A stretch of 64,000 nt of DNA from Clarkia xantiana subsp. parviflora (GCA_036873135.1 JAPTYO010000022.1:7717785-7781784), one strand, 5' to 3'; shown: positions 1 through 11,860, counted from the stretch's first letter. The notes: generated by a model from the sequence alone, not told the origin. Translations and numbers: made by a program.

Positions 1-1266
1 GTTTTTTCTTCAAATTAACATTTAGATATGCTAGATAGATCACGTCAGGATCCAAGGGATAGAGAGAACCGAAAATATTACCTATGGAGGCACTGCGGAA
101 GCCATTGACTGTCGCTACCACCACCTTCCAATTATATAAATCCCGATGTATGCACCCTCAAAATTGAATTCTCATATAGATTAATCGATATATTCAGAGA
201 GGAAAAAGAGGGAACTGCAAAAACGCATGGTGGCCGGAGGAGATTGATGAAGATCAACTAGAGATTCTAGTGTTTTAAGGAAGATGAAAAGAGCTTTCAA
301 ATAGAAATGCATATGGAATAGATGGAGACTTCAACGGCTAGGGAGCTCCCATCTTGTGCGATGACCTCCCACTTATCACGAGCTTTGTGAGAAATTTAAG
401 GGAGATTGAATAATTGAGATAACTATAATGACAGTTATTTGAGATATTTAAAGAAAAATTTAGGCGATATTATTATTAACTGTGAGATAAAAGATGGACT
501 GGTCCATCATCTAAGGTATAAAAAACTGTTTTTATTTATTTTATATATTTAATTGCTAGCTAATTTGTAAATAATTTATCTTATGTTCGGCCAAAATAAT
601 AATAATAACTTATTTTCTATTTAATTACTTGTTTATTAGTAGCACTTTCTTTTTTTCAAATATATTCTTCTACTACAAAATAACTATAATTACTTTATCA
701 TAAAATACATAAAGTAAATTATCAATGATAAACTATATTATTATTTTTTGGAGATTAGTTATAGTTAGCTACTTTCTTTTTTTGGCAAGATAGAGTTTAT
801 TTCTTCAAACCAAAGTTATTTGCCCTATAATATTTGTGAAAATAAATAAAATTATCAACTTAAATTCAACTAATTTTAAATTTATGATAACAAAACAAAA
901 TGGTGTAATATACACATATGGAATGGTAGGAATAAAACGAACTAATATTAAAACTTCATTTACAATTTTTTAACTAGATTAAAATCATCACATATTATAT
1001 TTAGAAGTGGTACCTATCCAAACAAGTATTTAGTAACTAAAACTTTCAATTATCGCCATGTGTTTAGCTAGTACATATATGTTTCACTTTGCTTTGGACA
1101 CAAATTGGTTGTGATTAGCATCTAAATGCAAGTTCATCACTAAATAGTTTCACGAATATATAATTTGTGACTAATTCATATGTAGTTACTAAAAAATTAA
1201 ATTTTAGTGACTAATTATATTATGGTCACAAAATATTCATCACTAAAAATTTGTTTTTTTGTAGTG
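1..1266. mobile_element. AT-rich DNA ending in the terminus of a CACTA-type DNA transposon
   Basis: The stretch has no convincing gene. Its right edge (1251-1266) reads TTTTTTTGTAGTG, the reverse complement of the CACTACAAAAA start typical of En/Spm (CACTA) transposons. The last 170 bases carry short subterminal repeats around TTAGTGAC, TAGTTACTAA and GGTCACAAAA in both orientations, as expected of CACTA ends. The next bases (AGATGAGTAGC) continue an LTR whose other copy (reverse complement near 63050-63075) reads CTTAACAGATGAGTAGC without a break, so the element landed in that LTR, with AGA as the likely 3-bp duplication. The left end was not found and may lie outside the window. No transposase was seen. 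Confidence 0.5.
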
Positions 1267-2001
1267 AGATGAGTAGCACGATGCCCGTCGTATCCGCCGG
1301 TCGCATGGCAAACCTCGTATGAACTATTCGAAAGCATGGAGCTGATCAAAGGAGAGAAATGTTGATGCGGATTTTGAAAAAATTACATTAACAGGCACCC
1401 TCCCATTCCGGCGAGTGGGAGCTGTAAGCATATGGTGATGGGCACCGTAATTGGTAGCCCATAATATGTATAGTTTACCTAATGAACTTGGGTAAATGTC
1501 ACATTAGGCTAATTGGGCCAGACCCAAATCCCAATTGACATGGGAGGCCCAAAATTATTACATAGGCCGGCCGAAACCCTAGGTGGTGTAGAAGTCCACT
1601 TTACTCCTCCTATAAATAAGAGGTGTTTAGGGAAATTTTAGGGTTAATCATAAATCCCTCACAATAGAGTTTTAGAGAGAAAAACCCTCCTCCCACACTA
1701 AGGGTTTAGGCCGAACCACATATATCACCAAGGGTGTGCCAAATTTCTTTCGAGCAAACTCTCCAAAGATCTGTCCCGGTGCCGAGAATCGATCAGAGGC
1801 TTTGCTGTGGAGCTGCACCAAGTAGGGCTTCTCTAACAAGAATCTCTACGGGTCCCGTCCGGAGGATCACGAAATCTCTCAAGCAAGGATCTTGGATTAC
1901 GGTTACTCTTGAGGTATGTTTAAACTTTGCGCTGCGTAATTGATATTACTAGCACATACTATGTTTAAGTTTTCGTAGTGATTACTCCCCGTAATCTAAC
2001 A
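1267..2001 (+). repeat. 3' part of a family-F LTR
   Basis: This matches the reverse complement of 62317-63075: a TATAAATAAG box near 1611, a CCCTAGG segment, and the terminus CCCCGTAATCTAACA at 2001, mirrored by TGTTGGATTACGGGG at 62317. The upstream part of the LTR is cut off by the CACTA end at 1266. No primer-binding site follows position 2001, so this is more likely a 3' or solo LTR than a 5' LTR. The short ORF at 1734-1943 lies in the transcribed part of the LTR and is not a gene. Confidence 0.7.
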
Positions 2002-2140
2002 AAAAGAGCCTCAGTGGGCTATATATATTCATCGTTCCTTAGGTTTACATCAAAAAGAAAAGCTTGAAACATTAGCCTTATATCAAATATAATGATATTT
2101 ACTTAGGCGTTGTTTCTATGACTTCTCTTTGATTTTGGCG
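2002..2140. other. Junction DNA between the F LTR and element E0
   Basis: This short AT-rich stretch joins the LTR end at 2001 to the truncated protease region of E0. I see no coding signal or clear duplication in it. Confidence 0.4.
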
Positions 2141-2149
2141 TCGCATCGG

Positions 2150-2984
2150 GCTAACATAGCAGCGTCGGGACGTGATTTGATACTCTTTAACCTCTCATAT
2201 CCCGTGTAGCGTCGGGAACTTCATGACTTGGTGAGAAGTCGACGGGATTATGTGATGAGGATTGAGGGTAGTCCTTCTAATGATGGCGTCATAGGCGGAA
2301 CCGGCGTCATAGGTGGAACCGGCGTCAACGATGACGAAGAGTACGTCGATCTTTAAAGTCTTCTTTCCCTTTCCCAAAATTATCGGTAGTTTGATGGCAC
2401 CCATAGGATAGGTAGTCTTTCCTGCAAAGCCGATTAATGGAAAGTCGGATTTTTTCAAATCTTTTTTTAGAAAATCTCAAATTCAAAAAGGCTTCGTAAA
2501 AAAGGATATCCATTGAGCTTCCGCTGTCGATGAGAATTCTTTTGACTTCGTATTCTGCCATGGTGGCAGTGATTACTAGGGCGTCGTCATGAGGCTGGTT
2601 CACCATCATGAGATCATCAGTTGTAAAACTTATGACCACTTGGTCGGGATCTTGATGTCCCTTCTCCCTTCTTATTATTGCCAGGACCTGGGTGACGTAC
2701 ACCTCACGAGCCGAACTTGTCTCGCCGCCAGACGCGAATCCACCTGCGATAACATTAACGGTTTCCTCTTTGAATAGGAGCGGGATTGTTGTGTGGATGA
2801 GAGCGGGAACTTCTTCGTGGGCTTCGGCTTCGCTTTCTTGGAGCTTTGAAGGGTTTTCGATGAACTTTAACAGTTTGCCTCTTTGAATGAGAACTTCAAT
2901 ATCTTGTTTCAGGGTGACACACTCATTGGTTCCATGTCCCCTAACACGGTGGTAACGACAATAGTCGTTTATTTGGGGCCCCAT
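2150..2984 (-). pseudogene. E0 gag C-terminus and aspartic protease relic
   Basis: Two frames (2984-2325 and 2458-2195) encode decayed retroelement polyprotein. The first has a zinc-knuckle-like segment (YCRYHRVRGHGTNEC, about residues 8-22) and then ILIDSGSSMDILFYEAFL, an aspartic protease active site (DSG in place of DTG). The second continues the protease fold (FPLIGFAGKTTYPMGAIKLP). E3 carries the same order with FPMVGFSGSTSYPLG. The frames do not join without frameshifts, and nothing of RT, RNase H or integrase follows, so E0 is truncated at its 3' side near 2141. It belongs to the same broad lineage as E1, E3 and E4 but is clearly divergent. Confidence 0.75.
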
Positions 2985-2995
2985 CGGGCTTTTTC

Positions 2996-4261
2996 TTACT
3001 GGAGGTGGGTCGTCAGTCTAAGTTTCTCCATCTCTTGAAGCACCACGGAGATGTTATGTGTGAGTGGGGTATAACTTGTCACATAAGGATTAGCATTCCT
3101 TTTGTGACCCTGGCGATTACCTTGTCGAAAGTTCCCCTCTCGCCTTTCCTCTTTCTTCTGAGGTCGAGAGGCAGCTAGCTCCTCTGCTCTGGCAGGAGCG
3201 ACTTGCTTCCTAAGTTCTGCTGGCGATTTCTCGTGTGATCTCTCCAAGTCGATATATTTTTTTACTTTGGCGGCGAGAGCGTCGATCCTTTGTACTGGCT
3301 TCATCACCATACTGTCCTTCAAAGCTTGGCTTTGTGTTCTTAAACCTCTCTAATAGGTCCTTATGAGCTCGCCATCAGTGGCATCTTCATTCAGTTGTTG
3401 AAGTATTTTGTGGTATCTAGTATAATAATTGGCCAAGGCTTCACCTGGACCTTGCTCAATTTTATCTAGGAAACCCATACTCTTGAGGCGCTGTCTTTGG
3501 CCTATATGCCCCTCTATGAACTTGTCCTTCAACTCCTCCCATGAGTCTATTGAATAGTCGGGAAGGCCATAGAACCAGGTGGAGGCTTCTTCTTTGAGAT
3601 TAGTAGGGAAGAGAGCTGCGTAATGATCTGGCGTCGCCCCTCTTCCTAACATGGAAGAGTTATGGGCATTGATATGACGGACAGGATCTCCTTCCTCAGT
3701 ATAGTCGTCGATGTTCCTCGCAAACACTTGAGGGGGAACTCGAGTTTTGAGGAGCCTCTTGGAAAAGAGATGAGAGGTGTGGTCGCGAACTATCAGCATG
3801 TCGCTTGCCCCTCTCCTCTTCTTTTCGAACAGCTCATCCACTTGTCCTACGGTGAATAAGACAGGTTCTTTGGCAGGGGCGTCGACCACGGGGGCCTTTT
3901 GAGCTTCTTGAACACCTCGAAGATTTTTTTTTATGGTCTTCACGCTGGAAGCCATATCCTCCTTCTGGGAGACTTCAGGGGCTGGCTCTTTAGTGTTTGG
4001 GGCGGTTCCCGACTGAGCCTGGTTCCAGAAGGCTATGAATGCCGCCATTACTTATTGTGGGACAGCCGGGGGGACTGTTCTCACTTCTTCTTGGTTTGGT
4101 GGTGGCTCAGTGTGAGGGGGGTATTCCTCACCATTGGCACCGTTACTTTGGGGAGGAGGATCTTCCTCATTTACTTGCTTAGAAGTGGTGGGATCTGCTT
4201 GAGATTTCGCCATCTCTTCTACCGCAGTTGTCACCTTCTTTGAGTTTTTATTGGGGGCCAT
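2996..4261 (-). pseudogene. E0 gag relic (Tat-like)
   Basis: Minus-strand segments 4261-4052, 4048-3350 and 3322-2996 lie in one frame, broken by in-frame stops near 4052 and 3350. The protein starts MAPNKNSKKVTTAVEEMAKS, continues through an acidic and proline-rich region, and reaches a capsid-like block (GDPVRHINAHNSSMLGRGAT, then STWFYGLPDYSIDSWEELKD). The same block in E3 reads GDPVRHVQKHLMAC and TWFFSLPPGCITCW. This is a structural Gag protein of an LTR retrotransposon, now non-functional. The start is 18 bases inside a PBS-like motif (4279-4294), which fits a 5' end. Confidence 0.8.
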
Positions 4262-4278
4262 GACTTTTTGATCGCCTT

Positions 4279-4294
4279 CCCACAGACAGCGCCA
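4279..4294 (-). promoter_or_regulatory. E0 primer-binding-site-like motif
   Basis: On the minus strand this reads TGGCGCTGTCTGTGGG, two bases from the LTR end at 4297. The same motif (TGGCGCCGTCTGTGGG) follows the 5' LTRs of E2, E3 and E4 at the same place. I could not assign the priming tRNA. Confidence 0.6.
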
Positions 4295-4296
4295 AA

Positions 4297-4556
4297 TGTT
4301 GGGATCAAGTTGAAGTGGCCCGTAGCTTCTGGTAGTGTACTTCGAGGTCTCGCCTTCGGTTAACTCTTTTAGGTGTCTATCACGACCTCACCGGGTACTT
4401 AGTTTCATTTTGAGTGTTTTGTAGGCGATAACCTAAAAAGGGGGTGGGGATTTTCACCTGATTCCACTCTGAAGCTTAAGTCTGTAATGGAATATGAGAG
4501 AATACTGTAAAAAATATATGATAGAATATATTTAAGTAATGAAAGTTGTTACCCTG
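4297..4556 (-). repeat. E0 5' LTR, 3' portion
   Basis: This starts TGTTGGGATCAAG, which on the minus strand is the LTR end CTTGATCCCAACA, next to the PBS. It breaks at 4556 where E1 begins and continues at 36164-36624. Together the parts give an LTR of about 721 bp bounded by TGTTGGG and CCCAACA. Confidence 0.75.
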
Positions 4557-5315
4557 TGATGGGTTCCGATGTAATCGTTAGCCCAGTTAACAGCCAATGG
4601 ACGGCGAGTAGGTCCAGTGGGCCTCGTGAAAAGCCTGGAAGGCTCAGAAGCCCAGTACGAAGGGTCCCGACTTCGGCCGTCCCGATATATGAGCTGAATG
4701 CTCCCGACGAGAAGCCTCTGAGCAGGCCCCGATATGCCTTAGTAAAGGCCCCGATAATAAAGCCCCGCGGAGGCTGGACCTGTCTCGTGAGACAAAAGGT
4801 CCTGGGTAGTGACCTAGAATGAGATAACTCTGGAGTCCCCGACAGAAGTTGGGACTTGTGATCAGAGGATAAGACCGAGAAACCCGCCTACTAGATAGAG
4901 TAGTGGGAAGACGGTTAAAGATATAGATAAAGTCCTCCGAGATACGCAGGGCGTGCCCGAGATACTCGGAGAGTGGGCAAGATACGCGGAGCGTGGGGCG
5001 AGATATATGGAATCCCGAACGAGATATACGGAATCGTAGCGAGATATGCGGAATCATGGGTAAAACGGCCAATCACGGTCACAGGTAACTGAGTAGCTTC
5101 CCCTCCTATATATAGGAGGAAGTTACCTCAGAAAACGATCTATCTAATACGAACTTAGACTTTTGCTTACCACCCCATTGATCACGTACTCATTTAAGCA
5201 TCGGAGAGGGATTCTGGGTCACCACCCAGGTCATCCCCTTTTGCAGGATTACGCGGAGCCCAGGAGTCCGAGCTTTCCGTCAAGGACGTAACGGAGCTTC
5301 GCCCGTGATCCAACA
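4557..5315 (+). repeat. E1 5' LTR (759 bp)
   Basis: It runs from TGATGGGTTCC to GTGATCCAACA. It holds short repeats built on GAGATAYRCGGA (about 4940-5060), a palindromic TATA region CCTATATATAGG (5104-5115), and a downstream segment with GCATCGGAGAGGGATTCTGGG, which is shared with the LTRs of E3 and E4. A second copy lies at 34124-36158. Confidence 0.9.
5104..5115 (+). promoter_or_regulatory. TATA box of E1 5' LTR
   Basis: CCTATATATAGG sits about 210 bases before the LTR end, where the retrotransposon promoter is expected. The identical site occurs near 35948 in the 3' LTR. Confidence 0.6.
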
Positions 5316-5316
5316 T

Positions 5317-5332
5317 TGCCGCCGTCTGTGGG
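5317..5332 (+). promoter_or_regulatory. E1 primer-binding-site-like motif
   Basis: TGCCGCCGTCTGTGGG follows the LTR end by one base. It carries one change (C for G at position 3) from the motif in E2, E3 and E4. Confidence 0.6.
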
Positions 5333-5369
5333 AAGCTAACAAAAAGCCAAAATAGTTTCTACCAGATCA

Positions 5370-7060
5370 ATGGCCGGTGGTGGCAAGAAGAAGCAAGTTC
5401 AGGCCGGCAGTTCTCGCCCCGCATGAACTGTGAATTCCCCGTTGCTGGAACATGTTGCTGAACAAGGTGAGCACCCTGCTGTTTCTCAGACAGGGGGGCA
5501 TGGTGATGATGAGGTCTCAGTCCGAGACACGACGGTGAACAGGCAAGACATTCCGCGAAGGGATGTGGATGCCCCTCCAAATCCGGTGGTGCACAGAGAG
5601 GAGGTCCCGCGGAGGGAAGTAGGCTCTTCTTCAAACTCGGAGTTGGCCAAGGCAGTAGCAGATGCTATGCCTATGTTCTTGGCAGCCATGGAGGCTCTGT
5701 TGGACAAGAGAGAGGCCGCCAGGAGGGCGGAGGAGTTGCCCCCGCGAGAAGAGCTGCCTCCACCCCCGCCGAGGGTGGTTCCAGAAGAACAGGAGGTTCG
5801 AGAGATTCAGCCCAGGAATAAGGGTAAGGAGCCCGCGCACTCGGAGAAGTTCGTGGTTGATGGTCCCGGACCGGTGCAGCATAGGACCATTCCCCTGAAT
5901 GGTCCCATCACCCCCGATCAGGTGGTGAAAATTGTCAGCATCTGCATGGGTGACCAAAAGCAAATGACATCGGAGCTAAGGGATCGATCAAGTCATCCTT
6001 TCGTTCCACGGCTGCTAGATACTGTCGCCCCGCCAGGGCTAGGCATTCCGACCATCAAGGAGTACGATGGTGAAGAAGACCCGGTCCGCCATGTTCAGAG
6101 GCATGTCCAGGCCTGTATGGGTAGAACCTCGAATGATGACCTCGTGTGTTCACTGTTCCCGATCACTCTGGGAGAAAGGGCCATGACTTGGTTTTTCAGC
6201 CTACCGCCAGGAAGCATTACGTGTTGGGCTGATATGCACGATCGCTTCATCAAGCAATATCAAGGTCGGAGGCGTCTCCTGAAGAGCGTGAGGTAGAGAT
6301 CCGATGAATCGTTGGCATACTACTACCAACGGTTCACTGCAAGTGCCGCGGAGATCGATGAGGAAATATCGGAGGGAGAGACCATCCGCACTTTCCTTCG
6401 GAACCTAACTGCTCCGTATGGTTCCGACCTGATGCACAGTGTAGCCGCGAAGGCTGTGTGGAGTATGGAGGCCCTGCAAGCGAGGGTGAAACAGCAAATT
6501 GACGTCCAGGAGTCGAAGATTGCTGCCGGAGAGCTTTATCCTCCGAAATCGGGAAGAGGAAAGACATCGTCCAAGCTGTCGGATGATCGTAAAGGGAGCG
6601 ACAAATCGGAGGGAAGCAGGAACCGTGGTCGCCCCAAGAGAAGGGAGGATAGGCGTCCTCCGAAGAAGGATAACCACGAGGGTCGTAGTGTTCCCATCAA
6701 CAGCTCGATGACCTCCGTGCTAGCTGTGATGGATCGACAGGGTCTCGCCCGATACCCCCCGAGGAAGGAAGGAGAGTTCTTGGGAGGCCGCTCTGATCGT
6801 TACTGTCGGTACCATCGAGCCAATGGTCACGACACGGATAACTTTCAGGAGCTAAAGAAGGAGATAGAAAAGCTGATCCAAAGGGGAAGCTTAAAGAGTT
6901 CGTCGGAAGGGGAAGATGCCGATCCCGTTCCAAAAGTCGGTCACGGTCCCGTTCCAAGTCCCGTGATCGATCCCCGAAGAAGAAGAAGGTTGAGCCGGAA
7001 GCCTCTGGTTCTGGAGCCCGTAAGGAGAGGCGGGGGACCATTAACGTCATTCACGGAGGA
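5370..7060 (+). pseudogene. E1 gag pseudogene
   Basis: The ATG at 5370 (MAGGGKKKQVQ) is followed by a TGA at codon 19 (5424). The frame then stays open to a TAG at 6294, where about seven codons present in E3 are missing, and continues from 6312. The capsid-like block is recognisable (DPVRHVQRHVQACMGRT, TWFFSLPPGSITCWADMHDR), as is a variant zinc knuckle (YCRYHRANGHDTDNF, the last Cys replaced by Phe). A one-base deletion near 6883 shifts the arginine/serine-rich tail out of frame. Gag normally packages element RNA; this copy cannot make the full protein. Confidence 0.85.
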
Positions 7061-7898
7061 ATGGCGGCGGGAGGCGACACCTCCGCTTCTCGGGAGAATT
7101 ATGCTTCCCGCATCTCTGTTGCTGTGGTGTTAGGCAAGAGGTCTCGGTCGTGGACTATCAAGGAAGAAATGGTGATTTCTTTCTCAGCGGAGGATTTGAT
7201 AGGCGTGGAGAGCCCCCACGATGACCCTGGATGTGGACGGATTCGAGATGAAGCGGATCCTAATAGACGGAGGGAGCTCCTCCGACATTCTTTTCATGGA
7301 TGCCCTGGAGGCCATGGGAAAGACGAAGAAGGACCTGACGCAGGTGAACTTCCCGATGGTGGGATTCTCTGGATCGACTTCCTATCCGTTGGGGATGATT
7401 ACCTTACCGGTGGAGTTCGGGAGTGGCTGGAAGATGGAACGGCGGAACGTGGATTTCGTCGTGGTAGAATCCGCGGGAACGTACAATGCTATCATCGGGA
7501 GGACCACAATCAACCCTCTCATGGCAGTCGCTTCAACTGTCCACCAAAAGATGAAGTTCCCGACTGACAATGGGGTCGGAGAGGTCAAGGGTGACCAGGT
7601 GGCGTCACGAAAATGTTATGTTAACGGTACCCGAAGGAGAAGAAGGGAAGCCATGGCTGTCCTGCAGACCGACGCCGATCCTCGAGAGGATTTTGGGCGT
7701 CCCGCCCCCATGGAGGATCTGAGGGAGGTTGAGATTGATGGACCTCGAAGGAAGGTGAAGATCGGGTCTGCTTTGTCGGAGGAAAGAGCCCGAGAGCTGA
7801 TCGAGCTCCTGAAGGAGTTCAAGGAGCTGTTTGCCTGGTCCCCGAGTGATATGCCAGGAATCAGCCCCGACGTGATAGTGCACGAGCTGAAGATTTGA
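7061..7898 (+). pseudogene. E1 aspartic protease region
   Basis: The first frame (from 7061, AAGGDTSASRENYASRISVA) runs into a deletion near 7220, where codons equivalent to ALVVTL in E3 are lost. A second frame (7221-7898) contains the active-site segment ILIDGGSSSDILFMDAL and the fold FPMVGFSGSTSYPLGMITLP. This is the polyprotein-processing protease of a Tat element. A one-base insertion near 7892 (AAGATTTGATC) then shifts the frame into RT. Confidence 0.85.
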
Positions 7899-9269
7899 TC
7901 CCGCGATCAAGCCTATCGCGCAGAGGAGGCGTCCGATGGGCGCGGATAAGAGGGTCGCGATCCAGCAGGAGGTGGGCAGACTCCTCGACGCTGGATTCAT
8001 CAAGGAGCTCCGATTCCAGACTTGGGTCGCTAACCCGGTCCTGGTGAGAAAGAGTAATGGGAAGTGGCGGATGTGTGTCGACTTCCGCGACTTGAACAAG
8101 GCCTGCCCGAAGGACTGCTACCCGCTCCCGAGGATTGATCAGTTGGTGGATGCCACATCGGGACACGAGCTGTTGAGCTTCATGGATGCTTATTCCGGGT
8201 ATAATAAGATCAAGATGGCGAAGGAGGATGCCCCCCATACGGCCTTCTATGCCGATAGTGACGTCTATCACTATGACGTAATGCCCTTCGGACTGATCAA
8301 TGCTGGAGCAACTTACCAGAGGATGGTGAACAAGTTGTTCGGAGACATGCTGAAAGACCATGGAGGCGTATGTGGATGACATGCTGGTGAAGTCCCGACA
8401 GGCAGGGGACCATGTCCAAAACTTGGCGGCGGCGTTTGAGCGGATGAAGTTTCATCAGGTTCGGTTGAACCCGGACAAGTGTGCTTTCGGGGTGAACTCG
8501 GGGAAGTTCCTAGGGTTCATGGTGAGCCAGAGAGGAATCGAGGTAAACCCTGAGAAGTTGCGAGCAATCGAGGAGATGCAGTCCCCGAAGACTCATCGGG
8601 AGGTTCAAGTGTTGAATGGCCGGTTGGCCGCGATGAATCGATTCCTATCCAAGGCGAGTGACAGAGCCATGCCATTTTTTGATGTGCTAAGGGCCCACAA
8701 GAAGTTTGAATGGTCCAACAAGTGCGAGGAGGCATTCCAAGCGCTCAAGCAGCACCTCCGTACCCTCCCGCCGTTGGCGAAACCGGTTCCAGGCGAGCCG
8801 CTTTATCTCTATTTGGCTGTTTCTGAAGTTGCTGTTAGTTCTGTTTTGATTAAGATTGTCAAGGGTGCCTGTCTATTATGTAAGCAAGGCATTTGCCAAA
8901 TCAGAAATGAATTATCCCGCTATTGAGAAGTATCTCTTTGCGTTGATTATTGCCGCTCGAAAGCTACGCCCTTACCTCCATGCCCACGAGGTTACAGTGT
9001 TAACAAATCAGCCCTTGAAGCACTTCTTGAACCGACCGGAGGCGTCGGGGAGATTGGTGAAATGGGCCATAGAACTTACGGAGTTCCGTATCCACTTTGC
9101 TCCGCGAACTGCTATTAAGGGCCAGGCATTGGCAGATTTTATAGTTGAGTCTACGGTACCCGATCTGGAAGTAACGGGTCCCGCAGAGGGGGCAACCATG
9201 GAGGTCCCGATAGCAGAACAGGTCCCGATAACAGAACAGCCAGAACAGCCAAATGAGGAGAACACTTGA
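7899..9269 (+). pseudogene. E1 reverse transcriptase and first RNase H
   Basis: RT motifs are visible in frame 7936-8379 (CVDFRDLNKACPKDCYPLPR, FMDAYSGYNKIKMAKEDAPHTAF, MPFGLINAGATYQRMVNKLF) and in frame 8360-8926 (AYVDDMLVKS, the catalytic YVDD box), separated by a small deletion near 8355. Another shift near 8868 leads to frame 8856-9269, the first RNase H-like domain (VYYVSKAFAKSEMNYPAIEK, HFAPRTAIKGQALADFIVES). The region ends at a TGA (9267-9269) just before the archaeal-type RNase H. The catalytic residues survive but no single frame joins them. Confidence 0.88.
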
Positions 9270-10984
9270 GAGATGTACACTGATGGTTCATCAAGTGTAG
9301 AAGGATCGGGGGCAGGATTCGTATTGATACCGCCCGGTGGAGGCGAGCCCCTGCGATATGCTTTGGCCTTGACATTTAAGGCCACCAATATGAGGCTCTC
9401 ATCACGGGCCTTAAGATTGCCAAGGGTACGGGAGTTGATCATTTAAAAGTGAAGTGCGATGCCAGCTTGATCGTGAATCAAGTCCAGGGGAACTACGAAG
9501 CCAAGAGTCCGACAATGAGGAAGTATTTGCACGAGGTGTAGACTTTGAAGGGGAGCTTCAAAAGCTTCAACATCGAGGCAATCCCGAGGGAAGAAAATGC
9601 GGAGGCAGACGCCTTAAGCAGGTTTGCTCTAGGAGTGGCCCCCGAGGAGAATCGGAAGGTGCACTTTCTGGAGAGAGTGATTATCTCAACCATCGATCCG
9701 ACGGAGGTTTGCGCTATTGAAGCAGGATCGGAGGAGGAGGAGAAACCCACCTGGATGACCCCGATGGTCACATACCTGACTACGGGGGCACTCCCCGATG
9801 ATGAAGTGGCAGCTGTCAGGTTGCGTCGAATCGCGAACGATTACGTGATGGTGGACAACCAGTTATACAAGAGGGGGCATGTAAAGCCTTTTCTGAAATG
9901 TGTGGCGGAACCTGATACGAATCGGATCCTAAGAGAGCTACAGGAAGGAGTCGCGGCCTGTCATGAAGGGGCCCGATCCATCGTGAAGAAGGCGTTGAAT
10001 CTAGGCTACTATTGGCCTTCGATGAACAAGGAAGCGACAGCGATGGTCCAATCCTGTGATGCATGCCAGTGGTACGCTCCGAATATCGTGGCTCCCGCCG
10101 CGGACTTGATGTCCATCAGGAGTGCTTGGCCCGTCGCGCAGTGGGGCATTGACCTGGTGGGACCTCTTCCGCAAGCGAAAGGTCAGTGCAAGTATTTACT
10201 CGTGGCCATCGATTACTTCTCGAAGTGGATAGAGGCTAAGGCGTTGGCCAAGACGACGGGGCAGCAGATCCTCAAGTTCCTTCAAACTCAGATCATATCC
10301 CGGTATGGGGTTCCTCGAGTGTTGATCAGTGATAATGGCCCTCCGTTCAATGGGGCTCAGTTGAAGGAGTACCTGGAGGAATTGAACGTCGAGCATCGGA
10401 CAGCTTCCGTCCACCATGCCCAGACTAATGGCCAAGTCGAATCAGCCAACAAGATCGTGATGGATGGCCTGAAGAAGAGAGTCTACGCCTTGCAAGGTCA
10501 TTGGCTGGATGAACTTGAAAATGTGCTGTGGGCTGTTAGAACAACACCCAAGCAGTCGACAGGGGAGACTCCGTTTGGCCTTGTTTATGGCACGGAGGCA
10601 GTCGCCCCCGTGGAAATAGCGGTGGCGTCCCATCGCAGGAGGTATTATGAACCTCTAACGAACGAGGAACTGAGACGTCTAGACTTAGACTTGCTCGAGG
10701 AGAAAAGGTGGAAGGCTGACGAAGTTCAGGCTCGGATGCGTCTGGCAACAGCCCGATTTTATAATCGGCGTGTCAAGTCCCGACAATTCTTCGTTGGAGA
10801 ACTTGTCTGGCGGAGGAACGAGTTCGTTCATCAAGATCGGATCAACAAGCTATCACCGAAATGGGAGGGACCTTACAAGATCGTAGGGATGCCTGCCCCG
10901 AATGCGTACAAGCTAGAGGACCTTGATGGCAAGACGTTGAAGCATTCCTTCAGTGGCGCACACTTGAAGAAGTATCATGTTTGA
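9270..10984 (+). pseudogene. E1 archaeal-type RNase H and integrase
   Basis: After the TGA, EMYTDGSSSVEGSGAG opens an archaeal-type RNase H, damaged by a deletion near 9391 that removes the NEAEYE region. From 9545 a 479-residue frame stays open to 10984. It holds the end of that RNase H (IPREENAEADALSRFA), the integrase zinc region (CHEGARS...SCDACQ) and the DDE core (WGIDLVGPLP, LISDNGPPF, NGQVESANK). The first zinc-binding His seen in E3 and E4 (MHEG, VHGG) is Gln here (LQEG). The C-terminal part (SPKWEGPYKIVGMPAPNAYKLEDLDG) is intact. Integrase inserts the cDNA; here it is probably not made as part of a polyprotein. Confidence 0.9.
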
Positions 10985-11103
10985 TATTAAGCCGCCGCGA
11001 ATGGCGCAAATTGTCTATCGATAAAGATCCGATGTAAGCAAAGCTTTGAGTTATTAATGAATAAAAGAAGTTGCTTCCGATCAAATTGCTTTTAGATTTA
11101 TTC

Positions 11104-11860
11104 TAACTGTTAGTAAGACGTCCTGAAGGGCGCGACAAAAGCCTTCCGAGGTACGATAAAAGCCCTACGGGGTATGAGTAAGTCGCCTTTATGGCGCGAC
11201 AAAAAGCCTTCCGAGGTACGGACAAAAGCCCTACGGGGTATGAGTAAGTCGTCTTTATGATGCAACCAAAAGCCTAGGTACGAAAAAGCCCTAACGGGTC
11301 CGCGTAAGTCGTCTATATGATGCCGCAAAAAGCCCTAGAGGGTACGAAAAAGCCCTAACGGGTCCGCGTAAGTCGTCTATATGATGCGGCAAAAAGCCCT
11401 AAAGGGTACGAAAAAGCCCTAACGGGTCCGCGAAAGTCGTCTATATGATGCGGCAAAAAGCCCTAAAGGGTACGAAAAAGCCCTAACGGGTCCGCATAAG
11501 TCGTCTATATGATGCGACAAAAAGCCTTAAAGGGTACGATTGAGTCGTCTTGAATGACGCGATAAAAGCCCTGAAGAGTACGATTAAGTCGTCTAGATTG
11601 ACGCGGTAAAAGCCTTAAGAAGTGCGAAATAAATCATCTTAAATGATGTACAAAATTGCCTTGAGAAACAGAGATGAGAAACCTTAAGTGGTAAAATCCC
11701 GAGTAGACAAGAAACCTTAAGTGGTGAAGTCCCGAATAGACGAGAAACCTTAAGTGGTGAAGTCCCGAGTAGACGAGAAACCTTAAGTGGTGAAGTCCCG
11801 AGTAGACGAGAAACCTTAAGTGGTAAAGTCTCGAGTAAAGCGTCGGAAGGACGTATGAAG
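11104..11860 (+). repeat. E1 tandem-repeat block after integrase
   Basis: Two arrays follow one another. The first (about 11110-11640) repeats a unit of roughly 64 bases containing AAAAAGCCCTAACGGGTCCG and AAGTCGTCTATATGATGC. The second (about 11665-11850) repeats a 33-base unit with GAGAAACCTTAAGTGGTGAAG and TCCCGAGTAGAC about five times. The core CCTTAAGTGGTG is also found, in sense orientation of the host element, in the repeat blocks of E3 and E4. ORFs here are repeat artefacts. Confidence 0.85.

Noticed and set aside
1734..1943. 69-residue plus-strand frame in the F LTR
   Set aside because: It lies in the transcribed LTR leader, is not kept open in the second copy as a protein, and has no known motif.
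11104..11860. CRISPR-like array (regular repeats) in E1
   Set aside because: Units are directly adjacent without unique spacers and sit at the known hypervariable 3' region of a plant retrotransposon.
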